Shown here: positions 8,446 to 16,842 of the stretch, piece by piece | How the letters are laid out: every line of letters begins with the position of its first letter | How positions within the stretch are numbered: the first letter of the stretch is position 1 | NCBI RefSeq assembly: GCF_000349325.1 | Contig: NC_020504.1 | Location: forward strand, 4,808,053 to 4,872,052 | Length of the DNA: 64,000 nt | Origin: Streptomyces davaonensis JCM 4913 | GTDB taxonomy: Bacteria; Actinomycetota; Actinomycetes; Streptomycetales; Streptomycetaceae | Direction of reading: 5' to 3' | Translations under genes and position numbers: made by a program | The notes under the pieces: model-generated | Told to the model about the DNA's origin: nothing | The model's database searches: none | What the model saw: only the letters and a program-made list of their open reading frames with translations

Positions 8446-9007
8446 CGGAGCGCCAGAGCCGTTGCAACAGGGCAGCCCCGAGGCGCCAGTCCACGTCGGG
8501 AGTGTGCAGATGCATCCGCTTGAAGGATGTCTTGAATTCCAGCGGAGTCCTGCCGTCCTGGCGCCGGATGATGCGGGAGAAGAGCCACCACACACACCAC
8601 CAGACGATCCGCCCCTTGTACCCCACGGCGTCGGCCTGACCGACCTGGCTGACGGTCCAGCGGACGCGAAGGCCCCGGCGGAACTTCCCACGGCGCACGA
8701 TCGCGCCGAGGGGCTCACCCTGGGCGCCGATCACCTGGTAGGTCGTGGCGCCCTTGGCGGATGATGCCGTGAAGACGGTGGCGACCCGGGCGGTGCGGTG
8801 CTCGTCCGCCCACAGAACGAAGGAACGGACACCACCGCGCCTGGCCGCGAGATAGGCGGACGCGCCTTCGGGCGGCAACTCCCGCTCCAGCCAGGCGACT
8901 TTCGGAGACGTGGTCGCTTCCTCCTGGTAGCCGACCGCTCGGGCCACCCGCGAACGAGTGTGCGCAAGCGGGGACTTGAAGGGGACGCGCGATGGGTCGC
9001 ACGTCAC
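8129..9007 (-). CDS. Hypothetical protein with long antisense overlap
   Basis: The frame begins with a GTG whose G is the last base of the kinase stop (TAGTG), suggesting coupling to the kinase gene. Residues 1 to about 185 look like real protein: RSFVLWADEHRTARVATVF, then TTYQVIGAQGEPLGAIVRRGK and the aromatic patch GRIVWWCVWWLFSRII, recalling a tubby/LURP-type fold. The last 106 residues lie antisense to the L,D-transpeptidase gene and are Arg/Ser-rich, as expected of a shadow frame. The true protein may therefore end near 8450 through an unseen frame change, or carry a non-conserved tail. Function is unknown. Confidence 0.45.
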   Translation of the reverse strand: MTCDPSRVPFKSPLAHTRSRVARAVGYQEEATTSPKVAWLERELPPEGASAYLAARRGGVRSFVLWADEHRTARVATVFTASSAKGATTYQVIGAQGEPLGAIVRRGKFRRGLRVRWTVSQVGQADAVGYKGRIVWWCVWWLFSRIIRRQDGRTPLEFKTSFKRMHLHTPDVDWRLGAALLQRLWRSVSASRSSPATRPTTGSTRRSRSRARPRPWSPSRRSRRGRRAVPARRTRPRSRRSSLCSRNSGWSCRSRRRSTVRRARTCPTRSAASSSRPSCRRRHRGPPSRSSC

Positions 9008-10545
9008 TATTCGACGGGCCGCGTGCACCGTCCGGTCGGGCTGGTCGCCGGGGGCAGGCACTGGAGGGAGAAATCGGCCGCGTTCTTGCTGAGATAGCGG
9101 CCGATGCAGGTGTTGGCCGTGGTGCGGCCCCGCTCGGCGCAGAACCTGAGGGCCGCGCGGCCGTCGGCGAAGGGGCCCGGGGCGTAGATGACCCAGTAAC
9201 CCGGCCGGAGCGAGGCGAAGTTGTTGCTCCGGACGTACACCGCACCGGGCACCGTCTTCCGGATGCGGGCGAGGCGTTCGTCCCGGGCCGCCGTGCCGGA
9301 GGAGAAGGGCTCGGAGTAGAGCTGGGCGATCCACTGGCCACCGGCTGCCGGAGGTTTGGGGCGTACGGATCTGGACGGGGTCACTGTTGTCGGGCTCGGG
9401 CTCCGCGTCGGTTCCGCCGATGCACTCGACGAAGGTGAAGGTGACGGTGTCGGCGAGGCCACCTGTGTCGCGGAGGCACCAGGAGATGTGCCGCTCCGGG
9501 CGTCGTCGGTGGTTCCGGTTTCGTTCGATGCGCGGAGCGCCAGGACCACGGCCGCCGTCGTCGCCAGCACCGCCAGGGTCGCCGCGGCGGCGACCAGGGC
9601 AGTGGTGCGTGGTCGGGTGGCGCCTCGCCCCTGCCCACGTGTGGCATCCGGTCGCGTCGGCGGATCCGTGGGGCCGGGTACCCCCTGCGGCAGAGGTGGC
9701 ATCGGCGCCGCGGTCACCGTGGGCGCCACCCACCCCGGCGTCGCCCCCGATTCCACCACCGCCAGCATGCCGTCCAGCTGCGCCGCGTCCGGGCGAGCCG
9801 ACGGGTCGCGGACGAGCAGGGCCTGGAGTACGGGGGACAGGGGCCCCGAGCGGACCGGCGGTGGCACCGGGTCGTCCAGCACCGCCGCCAGCGTGGCCAG
9901 CGTGTTCGCGCGGCGCAGTGGGCTCACGCCCTCCGTGCACACGTACAGGACCAGACCGAGCGCCCACAGGTCGGACGCCGGTGCGTCACTGTGGCCGCGG
10001 ATGCGTTCCGGCGCCATGTACTCGGGGGAACCCACGAGTTGACCCGTGACCGTCAGCGATGTCGTGCCCTGGAGGGCGGCGATGCCGAAGTCGGTGAGTA
10101 CGGCCGTACCGTCGGGACGGAGCAGGATGTTCGCCGGCTTCACGTCCCGGTGCCGGATGCCCGCGTCGTGCGCGACCCGCAGTGCCGTCAACACCTGGCG
10201 GCCGATCCGCGCCGCTTCCGCCGGGTTCAACGTGCCGCCGTCCAGCCGCTGTTGCAGGGAGACGCCGGGCACCAGCTCCATCACGATCCACGGGTGCGGG
10301 TCCGCCTCGACGATCTGGTGGATCGCCACCACGTGCGGGTTGCTGAGCCGCGCCAGCGCCCGCGCCTCGCGCAGCACCCGCTCCCGCACCGTGTCCGTGG
10401 CCTCCGCGTCGGGGCGTACGGCCTTCAGCGCCACCTCGCGTTGCAGCACGGTGTCCCAGGCCCGCCAGACCGTACCCATGCCGCCGCTGCCGAGCCGCTC
10501 GATCAGCTCGAAGCGTCCACCGACCACGTCCCCCGCTGCGTCCAT
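9007..10545 (-). CDS. Ser/Thr protein kinase with extracellular C-terminal domain
   Basis: A 512-residue membrane kinase of the Hanks type. It has the glycine loop GSGGMGTVW (19-27), Lys41 in VALKAV, catalytic Asp134 in HRDVKPAN, Asp152 in TDFG and GSPEYMAPE. A Pro-rich juxtamembrane part and one membrane helix (about residues 295-318) lead to a Ser/Thr/Pro linker and a C-terminal SPOR-like extracellular domain (YVRSNNFASLRPGYWVIYAPG). There are no PASTA repeats, so it is not PknB itself. The ATG at 10545 is chosen because it lies ten residues before the kinase domain. The downstream small gene starts at its stop codon. Confidence 0.9.
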   Translation of the reverse strand: MDAAGDVVGGRFELIERLGSGGMGTVWRAWDTVLQREVALKAVRPDAEATDTVRERVLREARALARLSNPHVVAIHQIVEADPHPWIVMELVPGVSLQQRLDGGTLNPAEAARIGRQVLTALRVAHDAGIRHRDVKPANILLRPDGTAVLTDFGIAALQGTTSLTVTGQLVGSPEYMAPERIRGHSDAPASDLWALGLVLYVCTEGVSPLRRANTLATLAAVLDDPVPPPVRSGPLSPVLQALLVRDPSARPDAAQLDGMLAVVESGATPGWVAPTVTAAPMPPLPQGVPGPTDPPTRPDATRGQGRGATRPRTTALVAAAATLAVLATTAAVVLALRASNETGTTDDARSGTSPGASATQVASPTPSPSPSSSASAEPTRSPSPTTVTPSRSVRPKPPAAGGQWIAQLYSEPFSSGTAARDERLARIRKTVPGAVYVRSNNFASLRPGYWVIYAPGPFADGRAALRFCAERGRTTANTCIGRYLSKNAADFSLQCLPPATSPTGRCTRPVE

Positions 10546-10758
10546 GCGCGACAGGTTAGGGCAGGACGAACCCGGCCGACGCCCCCTGTCCTGCCCTGCC
10601 GGGCTGTGACGCCGGTGGCTGCTGAGTTGTCCGGGAACTCCCCCGGAATTGTCCGTGATCGGCAACAGAGGGATCCCCGGGGCGCCGTTTCTCGTCCTGC
10701 CAGGTGGTCGCGAGGCGGCTCGGGGGCGGGCGAGTAACTACGGGAAAGCGGGGCGGAC

Positions 10759-11520
10759 ATGGCGCGGCACGGTGCGGGGCGTGGCTGGTACACCAAGGTG
10801 ATCGGGGCGGCGCTCGGGGTGATGGTGCTGGCCACCGGGGCCTCGGTGTGGTCGGCGCAGGCGGATGCCGTGGACTCGGCGCCGAAGGCGGTCTCCCCGG
10901 AACGCAAGGTCAAGGCGGTCGAGAAGAGCATCGCGCACGCCTCGGACGCGGGCGCCCGCGGCGTCAACATCACCATCGACGACGGCCCCGACCCCAACTG
11001 GACCCCCCAGGTCCTGGACGTGCTGCGGGAGAACGGCGTGAAGGCCACGTTCTGCATCGTGGGCACGCAGGCCGAGGCCCACCCCGACCTGGTGAAGAAG
11101 GTGGTCGCCGAGGGGCACCGCCTGTGCAACCACTCCGTCTCCCACGACACGACCATGGACCGGCAGTCCAAGGCCTACCAGCGCTCGCAGATCCTCGACG
11201 CCGAGCGCATGATCACCGAGGCGTCCGGTGGCGTACGGCCGATGTACTACCGGGCGCCGGGCGGCGCCTTCACCCCGTACAGCCGTGAGCTGGCCGCCTC
11301 CCGGGGCATGCGTCCGCTGGGCTGGAACGTGGACACCAAGGACTTCGAGCAGCCCGGCGCGGACGCCATCGTCGCCACCGTCGAGCGGGAGCTGCCCAAC
11401 GGTCCGACGCTCCTCTTCCACGACGCGGGCGGCGACCGCGCCCAGACCGTCGAGGCCCTGCGCCGGATCCTGCCCTCGCTCAAGGAGCAGGGCTACTCCT
11501 ACGGGTTCCCGGTGCGCTGA
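10759..11520 (+). CDS. Polysaccharide deacetylase (CE4, NodB domain)
   Basis: A 253-residue enzyme with an N-terminal membrane helix or uncleaved signal (about 13-33) and a NodB domain. Motif 1 is TIDDGPD (Asp74 and Asp75), where most family members have TFDDG. Motif 2 is NHSVSH (His125 and His129), motif 3 RAPGG, and LLFHD lies near the C-terminus. It should remove N- or O-acetyl groups from a cell-surface or environmental polysaccharide; the substrate is unknown. It is a single gene, divergent from the Ser/Thr kinase gene, and its 3' end overlaps the convergent AhpD-like gene by about 40 nt. Confidence 0.88.
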   Translation: MARHGAGRGWYTKVIGAALGVMVLATGASVWSAQADAVDSAPKAVSPERKVKAVEKSIAHASDAGARGVNITIDDGPDPNWTPQVLDVLRENGVKATFCIVGTQAEAHPDLVKKVVAEGHRLCNHSVSHDTTMDRQSKAYQRSQILDAERMITEASGGVRPMYYRAPGGAFTPYSRELAASRGMRPLGWNVDTKDFEQPGADAIVATVERELPNGPTLLFHDAGGDRAQTVEALRRILPSLKEQGYSYGFPVR

Positions 11521-11986
11521 GCACGCACGTGCTGTCCAGCCCCAGCACATGGTTGAGCCGGCCGAACGCCAGCCATGAGCCGACGCACATGGTCAGCTCG
11601 ACGATCTCCGCCTGGCTGTAGTGCGCCGTCATCCGGTCCCAGAAGGCGTCGTCCAGGTGGTGGTGGTCGAGCGCGTAGCGCTCCGCGTACTCCGCGGCGA
11701 GCCTGGTCCGCTCGTCGAAGGAGTCCGTCGTACGCCAGTCGGCGACCGCGTCGAGGAAGCCGTCCTCGACCTTCTCCCCGTCGCGTTCGGTGCGCCAGTC
11801 CAGGCAGAACAGGCATCCGTTGAGCTGCGCGATCCGCAGCCGGGCGGCCTCGAACTCGCGCAGGCCGAGGGTCGTGTGCTCGTAGACGGCGAGGGAGAGC
11901 GCGGCTGCCGCCGGGCCGATCCCGGGCACCAGCTCCCCCCACACATACGCGAGGGGATCGGCGCCCTGAGGAATGTCGATCCGCAT
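11480..11986 (-). CDS. Carboxymuconolactone decarboxylase / AhpD-like protein
   Basis: A 168-residue all-helical protein of the CMD/AhpD family. The redox motif is NGCLFCLDWRTE (CxxC), followed by a helix rich in acidic residues and the C-terminal YSQAEIVELTMCVGSWLAFGRLNH. Members act as thiol-dependent peroxidase partners or decarboxylases; the exact reaction is unknown. The ATG at 11986 has GAGG 6 nt upstream, which favours it over the GTG at 11992. The gene starts 2 nt after the stop of the upstream dehydrogenase gene, so the pair is a probable operon. Confidence 0.8.
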   Translation of the reverse strand: MRIDIPQGADPLAYVWGELVPGIGPAAAALSLAVYEHTTLGLREFEAARLRIAQLNGCLFCLDWRTERDGEKVEDGFLDAVADWRTTDSFDERTRLAAEYAERYALDHHHLDDAFWDRMTAHYSQAEIVELTMCVGSWLAFGRLNHVLGLDSTCVLSAPGTRRSSPAP

Positions 11987-11988
11987 GA

Positions 11989-13065
11989 TCACCTCTTTCC
12001 CAGCCGTCCCGCCGCGGGCCGCAGCGGAACGTCGAGTGCGTCATAAAGTCCCGGTTCGGCCTCGACCAGCCAGTCGACGGCATTGACGAGCCGCCCGGCC
12101 GCCGTCGCGTTGCCCCCGGCGGCCCGGTTCTCCCCCTCGTCCGTCGCCTCGACCGTGACCTCGATCCGGGGCCGCCCCTCGATGATCACGCGATGCGCCC
12201 CGGCCCCGCCGCCCGGCGGTACGGGCCAGTCCGGGGCGCAGTCGGGATGAATACGGGTGACGTGCTCGACGACGATGCGGGGTTCGCCCGCGACCAGACC
12301 CCGCACCTCAAGCCGTATCGCCCCCTGGGTACCGGCCGCGAACTCCCCCATGATGTCGGTGACCACGTCTGTTTCGAGGGTCCGGCGTTCGAGGGCCTCC
12401 TCGATACCGTCCAGCTCGGCGCCGAGGGCCCGCGCCATCATCCGCAGCTGTCCGCCCCAGATCATCGTCGGAATGCCCTCGGCGAGCATCAGCGGCTGAT
12501 GGTCGAGCGGATGCCCCATACCGATCAGCCCGCGGACCGCTTCCTCCTGGTCGTACGTCGAGTAGTCGAAGATCTCCTGGCAGCGGACGGTGTCGATGTC
12601 CGAGCCGAGCCCGCTGACCAGGAGCGGGAGCACGTCGTTGGCCCACCCCGGGTCCACGCCCGAGACGAACAGCGCGCCGCCCCCGTCCGCGGCGGCGGCG
12701 AGCAGCGGGGCGCGGATCTCGTCCGGGGCGTTCGTGCAGTCGTACATGCCGTACAGGGACGGCGTGACGACGACCGCGCCCGCGCGGAGGGCACGGCTGA
12801 TGTCCTCGATCGCACCGTCGGGACGGACATCGCCGGAGGCGGCGTAAACGAGCGCGCGGGGACCTGCGGCGAGCACGGCATCCACATCACCGGTCGCCGT
12901 CACCCCGAGGCGCCGGCCGAGTCCGGCGAGCTCGCCCGCGTCCTTGCCGACCTTGGCGGGGCTGGACACCAGCACGGCCGCCAGGCTGAGCAGCGGGTGC
13001 GCGGCGACGGCCCTGATGGCCGCGCGCCCGACGTTCCCCGTGCCCCAAACCACCGTGGGAATCAT
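11989..13065 (-). CDS. NAD(P)H-dependent amine dehydrogenase / DapB-like
   Basis: A 358-residue oxidoreductase. The N-terminus MIPTVVWGTGNVGRAAIRAV is a Rossmann dinucleotide-binding motif (GTGNVG). The middle part (LYGMYDCTNAPDEIRAPLL, then SGVDPGWANDVLPLL) matches proteins related to dihydrodipicolinate reductase and 2,4-diaminopentanoate dehydrogenase. The substrate is unknown. The start is at ATG 13065 because the 12 residues before it are not part of the fold. It forms a unit with the downstream AhpD-like gene (2 nt gap). Confidence 0.8.
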   Translation of the reverse strand: MIPTVVWGTGNVGRAAIRAVAAHPLLSLAAVLVSSPAKVGKDAGELAGLGRRLGVTATGDVDAVLAAGPRALVYAASGDVRPDGAIEDISRALRAGAVVVTPSLYGMYDCTNAPDEIRAPLLAAAADGGGALFVSGVDPGWANDVLPLLVSGLGSDIDTVRCQEIFDYSTYDQEEAVRGLIGMGHPLDHQPLMLAEGIPTMIWGGQLRMMARALGAELDGIEEALERRTLETDVVTDIMGEFAAGTQGAIRLEVRGLVAGEPRIVVEHVTRIHPDCAPDWPVPPGGGAGAHRVIIEGRPRIEVTVEATDEGENRAAGGNATAAGRLVNAVDWLVEAEPGLYDALDVPLRPAAGRLGKR

Positions 13066-13129
13066 GGCGGGAGGGTAACGACGCACCCCGGAACTTCCCA
13101 TAGCCGTGCACGAGGAAGAGCGGTGCGCG

Positions 13130-14581
13130 TCAGATGAGTTCGGGCTCCGGTTCCGGCTCGGGCTGCTTGACGGGAGCGGGGGTGCGCTCCCATGCCGCGA
13201 GCGTCTGTACGTATGCGTAGATCACGGACGCCATGGCCAGGAGCAGCAGCGGCCCGGACACCCAGGGATGCTCGGCCAGCTCCACGGACAGGAAGCGGTA
13301 CGACAGCAGCAGCGCGGTGAAGACGGTCGCTCCGTACGCGGTGAGCCGGAGCCCGGTCCGGTCCCGGCCACGGTCGTACGTGCGCAGGCCGGCCTCGATG
13401 GTGAGGGTGAAGACGACACCGGCGATGAGGTCGGCGCCGTAGTGGTAGCCGAATCCCAGGGTCGCGGCGAGGGTGGCGACCAGCCAGACGGTTCCGGCCC
13501 AGCGCAGGGCTCGGGGGCTCTTGCGGGTGTGGAGGAAGATCGCGGTGGCCCAGGCGGTGTGCAGGCTGGGCATGCAGTTGCGCGGGGTGATCTCGTCGAA
13601 GGAGAACGGCTGCGGCGTGCTGATCGACGGCATGGTGTCGGGCCAGATCGTGGCGACGGCCCACGGTGTGGTGGGGGGCGATTCGGGCGCCCAGAAGCTG
13701 ACGTCGGCCCAGTGCGCGTTGCCGGTGCCGTAGGCGTAGAGGGGGCCGACGACGGGATAGATCATGTAGATCGCCGGGCCGAGAAGGCCGATCACCAGGA
13801 ATGTGCGGACGAGGTGATGACGGGGGAATCGGCGCTCGGTCGCGACATTGCGCAGCTGGTACAGGGCGGCGATGACCGCGGCGACGGCCAGCTGGCCGTA
13901 GACGAAGTCCAGGAGGTTGAAGCCGACGGGGCCGCTGGCGGTGACGATGCGGCCGACGAGCCAGGAGGGGTTGCCGAGCGCGTGGTCGGCGGTGGCGACG
14001 TACTGGTCGAGGACCGTGGGCCGGGTCTTGGAGGTGATGAGCAGCCAGGTGTCCCCGGTCTTGCGCCCGGCAACGAGGAGGAGGGCGAGCCCGACGCCCT
14101 TGAGCAGCAGGACGCGCTCGCCGCCGGTGCGACGGGTGAAGGCGATGACGGCATGGGCCAGGATCACCCACAGGGCGCCGGTGCCGTAGGGATGGCCTTC
14201 GGTGATCTTGAGATCGAATACCCACCGGACCGCGACGATGACGAGATCGATACCGACTGCGACGCCGAGCGAGATGAACCGCTGCCGCCAGTTGAGCACG
14301 ACCATCATCAGTGCCATACCGGCATAAAGCAGGCCGCCCGATTTAGGGGCGAATATCACCTCTCGTGCCTGATTCGTGAGAGGCCCCGGCAGGCCGTACC
14401 GCCGCGCGGCGAATTCCAGCGCTATGAGGAATCCCAGAGCCACGACGCCCACCGCGGCCCAGAGTCTTGGTATTCGTCTCAATTTCAGCCAATTTAGTAG
14501 TCCCGAACCAAAGGCCGTCGCCCGACCAGCCAAGACGGAATAATCGCACCTCGGGTTCCGACCCTGTTCCCGATGTGGCAA
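13130..14581 (-). CDS. PAP2-type membrane phosphatase / lipid transferase
   Basis: A polytopic membrane protein, up to 483 residues, with about ten hydrophobic helices. The phosphatase motifs are PRNCMPSLHTAW and GFGYHYGADLIAG, typical of the PAP2 subfamily related to inositol phosphorylceramide synthase. It likely handles a phospholipid or polyprenyl-phosphate head group at the outer face of the membrane. The C-terminus ends in a Glu/Pro run. The start is uncertain: TTG 14581 is the most upstream codon, but the first 30 residues are poorly hydrophobic and less G+C-rich, and other TTG codons near 14500-14545 are possible. Confidence 0.8.
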   Translation of the reverse strand: MPHREQGRNPRCDYSVLAGRATAFGSGLLNWLKLRRIPRLWAAVGVVALGFLIALEFAARRYGLPGPLTNQAREVIFAPKSGGLLYAGMALMMVVLNWRQRFISLGVAVGIDLVIVAVRWVFDLKITEGHPYGTGALWVILAHAVIAFTRRTGGERVLLLKGVGLALLLVAGRKTGDTWLLITSKTRPTVLDQYVATADHALGNPSWLVGRIVTASGPVGFNLLDFVYGQLAVAAVIAALYQLRNVATERRFPRHHLVRTFLVIGLLGPAIYMIYPVVGPLYAYGTGNAHWADVSFWAPESPPTTPWAVATIWPDTMPSISTPQPFSFDEITPRNCMPSLHTAWATAIFLHTRKSPRALRWAGTVWLVATLAATLGFGYHYGADLIAGVVFTLTIEAGLRTYDRGRDRTGLRLTAYGATVFTALLLSYRFLSVELAEHPWVSGPLLLLAMASVIYAYVQTLAAWERTPAPVKQPEPEPEPELI

Positions 14582-14684
14582 AGAACGCGTCGCCGATTGT
14601 TGGCCCCACGCGAAACCCCGGGACAGGGATCCGGGGCATCCGCCGCGAGGTGCCTCCGAGCACCTGAAGAGTCGGCATCATCTT

Positions 14685-14820
14685 CGAAATGTTTCGCGAT
14701 CCAAGGTCCATAAATTGATCTTGCAATCGGCAGGCGCCGAAGCAGAAGGTCACACCAACCCGATCACCTGGCCTAATACTCGCCATCCATCTCCGAATGT
14801 TTCGTAACAGTTGCCGAAAC
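14685..14820 (+). promoter_or_regulatory. Candidate xylanase operator elements upstream of xlnB
   Basis: Three GAAA/TTTC-type elements stand out in an AT-richer stretch: CGAAA-TG-TTTCG at 14685-14696, CGAATGTTTCG at 14794-14804 and CCGAAAC at 14814-14820. Short GAAA/TTTC inverted repeats have been described upstream of Streptomyces xylanase genes. TTGACA at 14823-14828 could serve as part of a promoter but lies very close to the ATG. The assignment to a xylan-responsive repressor is inference. Confidence 0.4.
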
Positions 14821-14859
14821 TATTGACACTTGACGTGCCCCGGCCAACACTCCCACCCC

Positions 14860-15822
14860 ATGAAGAACTCACTCGCACGGTTACGACTACTCATCAGCGG
14901 CGCCTGTGCCGTGCTGCTGGTCTCCCTCGGTGCGGTCACTGCGCATGCCGACACCGTGGTCACCACGAATCAGACCGGGACCAACAACGGGTACTACTAC
15001 TCGTTCTGGACGGACTCCCAGGGCACCGTCTCGATGAACCTGGCGTCCGGGGGCAGTTACAGCACCCAGTGGAGCAACACCGGGAACTTCGTCGCCGGGA
15101 AGGGCTGGGCCAACGGGGCCCGGCGGACCGTCACCTACTCCGGCACCTTCAATCCGTCCGGCAATGCCTACCTGGCGCTGTACGGATGGACCGCGAACCC
15201 GCTCGTCGAGTACTACATCGTCGACAACTGGGGCACCTACCGGCCCACGGGGACCTTCAAGGGCACGGTCACCACCGACGGCGGGACGTACGACATCTAC
15301 AAGACGACCCGGTACAACGCCCCGTCCGTGGAAGGCAACAAGACCTTCGACCAGTACTGGAGCGTCCGGCAGTCCAAGCGGACCGGCGGCACCATCACCA
15401 CCGGCAACCACTTCGACGCCTGGGCCCGCGCCGGAATGCCCCTCGGCAGCTTCAACTACTACATGATCATGGCGACCGAGGGTTACCAGAGCAGTGGTAG
15501 CTCCAACATCACGGTCGGCGGCACCAGCGGTGGAGGTGGAGGTGGAGGAGGCGGCACCGGGTGTTCCGCGACTCTCTCCGCCGGGCAGCAGTGGAGCGAC
15601 CGGTACAACCTCAACGTCTCCGTCACCGGCTCCAGCAACTGGACCGTCACCATGAATGTGCCGAGTCCGGCCAAGGTTCTCTCCACCTGGAACGTCAGCG
15701 CCAGTTACCCCAGTTCACAAGTCCTGACCGCCAAACCCAACGGCAGTGGAAACAACTGGGGCGTCACCATCCAGCACAACGGCAACTACACATGGCCAAC
15801 GGTCTCCTGCACGGCGAGCTGA
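14860..15822 (+). CDS. xlnB: Endo-1,4-beta-xylanase, GH11 with CBM2 module
   Basis: A 320-residue secreted xylanase. The signal peptide ends near AHA-D (residue 30). The GH11 jelly-roll (about 33-219) contains the nucleophile Glu117 in [12 protein letters not shown] and the acid/base Glu207 in [13 protein letters not shown] glycine linker leads to a C-terminal CBM2-type binding module (about 235-320) with paired Cys and surface Trp. The layout and the downstream acetylxylan esterase match xlnB-axeA of Streptomyces lividans. The ATG at 14860 gives a normal signal peptide, although no Shine-Dalgarno sequence is obvious. It hydrolyses the xylan backbone outside the cell. Confidence 0.93.
   Translation: MKNSLARLRLLISGACAVLLVSLGAVTAHADTVVTTNQTGTNNGYYYSFWTDSQGTVSMNLASGGSYSTQWSNTGNFVAGKGWANGARRTVTYSGTFNPSGNAYLALYGWTANPLVEYYIVDNWGTYRPTGTFKGTVTTDGGTYDIYKTTRYNAPSVEGNKTFDQYWSVRQSKRTGGTITTGNHFDAWARAGMPLGSFNYYMIMATEGYQSSGSSNITVGGTSGGGGGGGGGTGCSATLSAGQQWSDRYNLNVSVTGSSNWTVTMNVPSPAKVLSTWNVSASYPSSQVLTAKPNGSGNNWGVTIQHNGNYTWPTVSCTAS
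15561..15822 (+). repeat. CBM2-coding direct repeat, copy 1
   Basis: Codes for the binding module at the end of the xylanase. It is nearly identical at DNA level to 16536-16797, with only scattered substitutions over about 260 nt. The flanking glycine linkers and catalytic domains are unrelated. Confidence 0.85.
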
Positions 15823-15840
15823 CGGGAGGGGGACCGATCG

Positions 15841-16797
15841 ATGAGACACCTACTCGCGAAAATGGCGGTCGTCCTCATGGCCGTAGCAGCCACGCTCAGC
15901 GTCAACTCCGCCCCGGCGCAGGCCGCGACCTGCAACGGCTACGTCGGCCTCACCTTCGACGACGGTCCGTCGGGCAACACCTCGGCCCTGCTCAGCGCGC
16001 TCACCCAGAACGGGCTGCGGGCCACGATGTTCAACCAGGGCCAGTACGCCGCCGCCAACCCGGCACAGGTCCGCGCCCAGGTGAACGCCGGTATGTGGGT
16101 GGCCAACCACAGCTACACCCACCCGCATCTGACCCAGCTCAGCCAGGCACAGATCGACTCCGAGCTGGCACGGACCCAGCAAGCCATCTCCGCCGCGGGC
16201 GGCGGTACGCCGGTGCTGTTCCGGCCGCCGTACGGCGAGACCAACGCGACCGTGCGCGCGGTGGAGGCCAAGTACGGGCTGCGGGAGGTGCTCTGGGACG
16301 TCGACTCGCAGGACTGGAACGGTGCGAGTACCGACGCGATCGTGGCGGCCGCCGGACGGCTCCAGAGCGGCCAGGTCATCCTGATGCACGACTGGTCCGC
16401 CAACACCCTCGCCGCGATCCCCCGCATCGCCCAGGGACTCGCGGCCCGCAACCTGTGCGCCGGGATGATCTCCCCGACGACGGGGCGGGCCGTGGCCCCG
16501 ACCGGCGGGGGCGGCGGTGGAGGCGGGGGCAGTAGTTGTACGGCGACTCTCTCCGCCGGGCAGCAGTGGAGCGACCGCTACAACCTCAACGTCTCCGTCA
16601 CCGGGTCCAGCAACTGGACCGTCACCATGACCCTGCCCAGCCCGGCCAGGGTCCTCTCCACCTGGAACGTCAGCGCCAGTTACCCCAGTTCACAAGTCCT
16701 CACCGCCAAACCCAACGGCAGCGGCAACAACTGGGGCGTCACCATCCAGCACAACGGCAACCACACCTGGCCAACAGTCTCCTGCGCGGCGAGCTGA
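15841..16797 (+). CDS. axeA: Acetylxylan esterase, CE4 deacetylase with CBM2 module
   Basis: A 318-residue secreted esterase. The signal peptide ends near AQA-A (residue 28-29). The NodB catalytic domain has TFDDGPS (Asp40/41), NHSYTH (His90 and His94), RPPYGE (128-133) and LMHDW (His183). A glycine-rich linker precedes a CBM2-type module almost identical to that of XlnB. It removes acetyl side groups from xylan so that the co-expressed xylanase can act. The gene starts 18 nt after xlnB with GGGAGGGGG as ribosome-binding site, so the two are one operon, as known for S. lividans xlnB-axeA. Confidence 0.92.
   Translation: MRHLLAKMAVVLMAVAATLSVNSAPAQAATCNGYVGLTFDDGPSGNTSALLSALTQNGLRATMFNQGQYAAANPAQVRAQVNAGMWVANHSYTHPHLTQLSQAQIDSELARTQQAISAAGGGTPVLFRPPYGETNATVRAVEAKYGLREVLWDVDSQDWNGASTDAIVAAAGRLQSGQVILMHDWSANTLAAIPRIAQGLAARNLCAGMISPTTGRAVAPTGGGGGGGGGSSCTATLSAGQQWSDRYNLNVSVTGSSNWTVTMTLPSPARVLSTWNVSASYPSSQVLTAKPNGSGNNWGVTIQHNGNHTWPTVSCAAS
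16536..16797 (+). repeat. CBM2-coding direct repeat, copy 2
   Basis: Second copy of the binding-module sequence, at the end of axeA. It matches 15561-15822 closely, including many synonymous positions, which points to recent duplication or gene conversion between the two operon genes. Confidence 0.85.
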
Positions 16798-16809
16798 CGG
16801 CCCCGGAGT

Positions 16810-16842
16810 CTGGGCCCCACCCCGTCACCACGTGGGGCCCAG
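16810..16842. terminator. Hairpin between axeA and the convergent LysR gene
   Basis: A perfect 11-bp inverted repeat CTGGGCCCCAC / GTGGGGCCCAG with an 11-nt loop. It lies just after the axeA stop and overlaps the last codons of the convergent LysR gene, so it can end transcripts from both sides. Confidence 0.75.
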
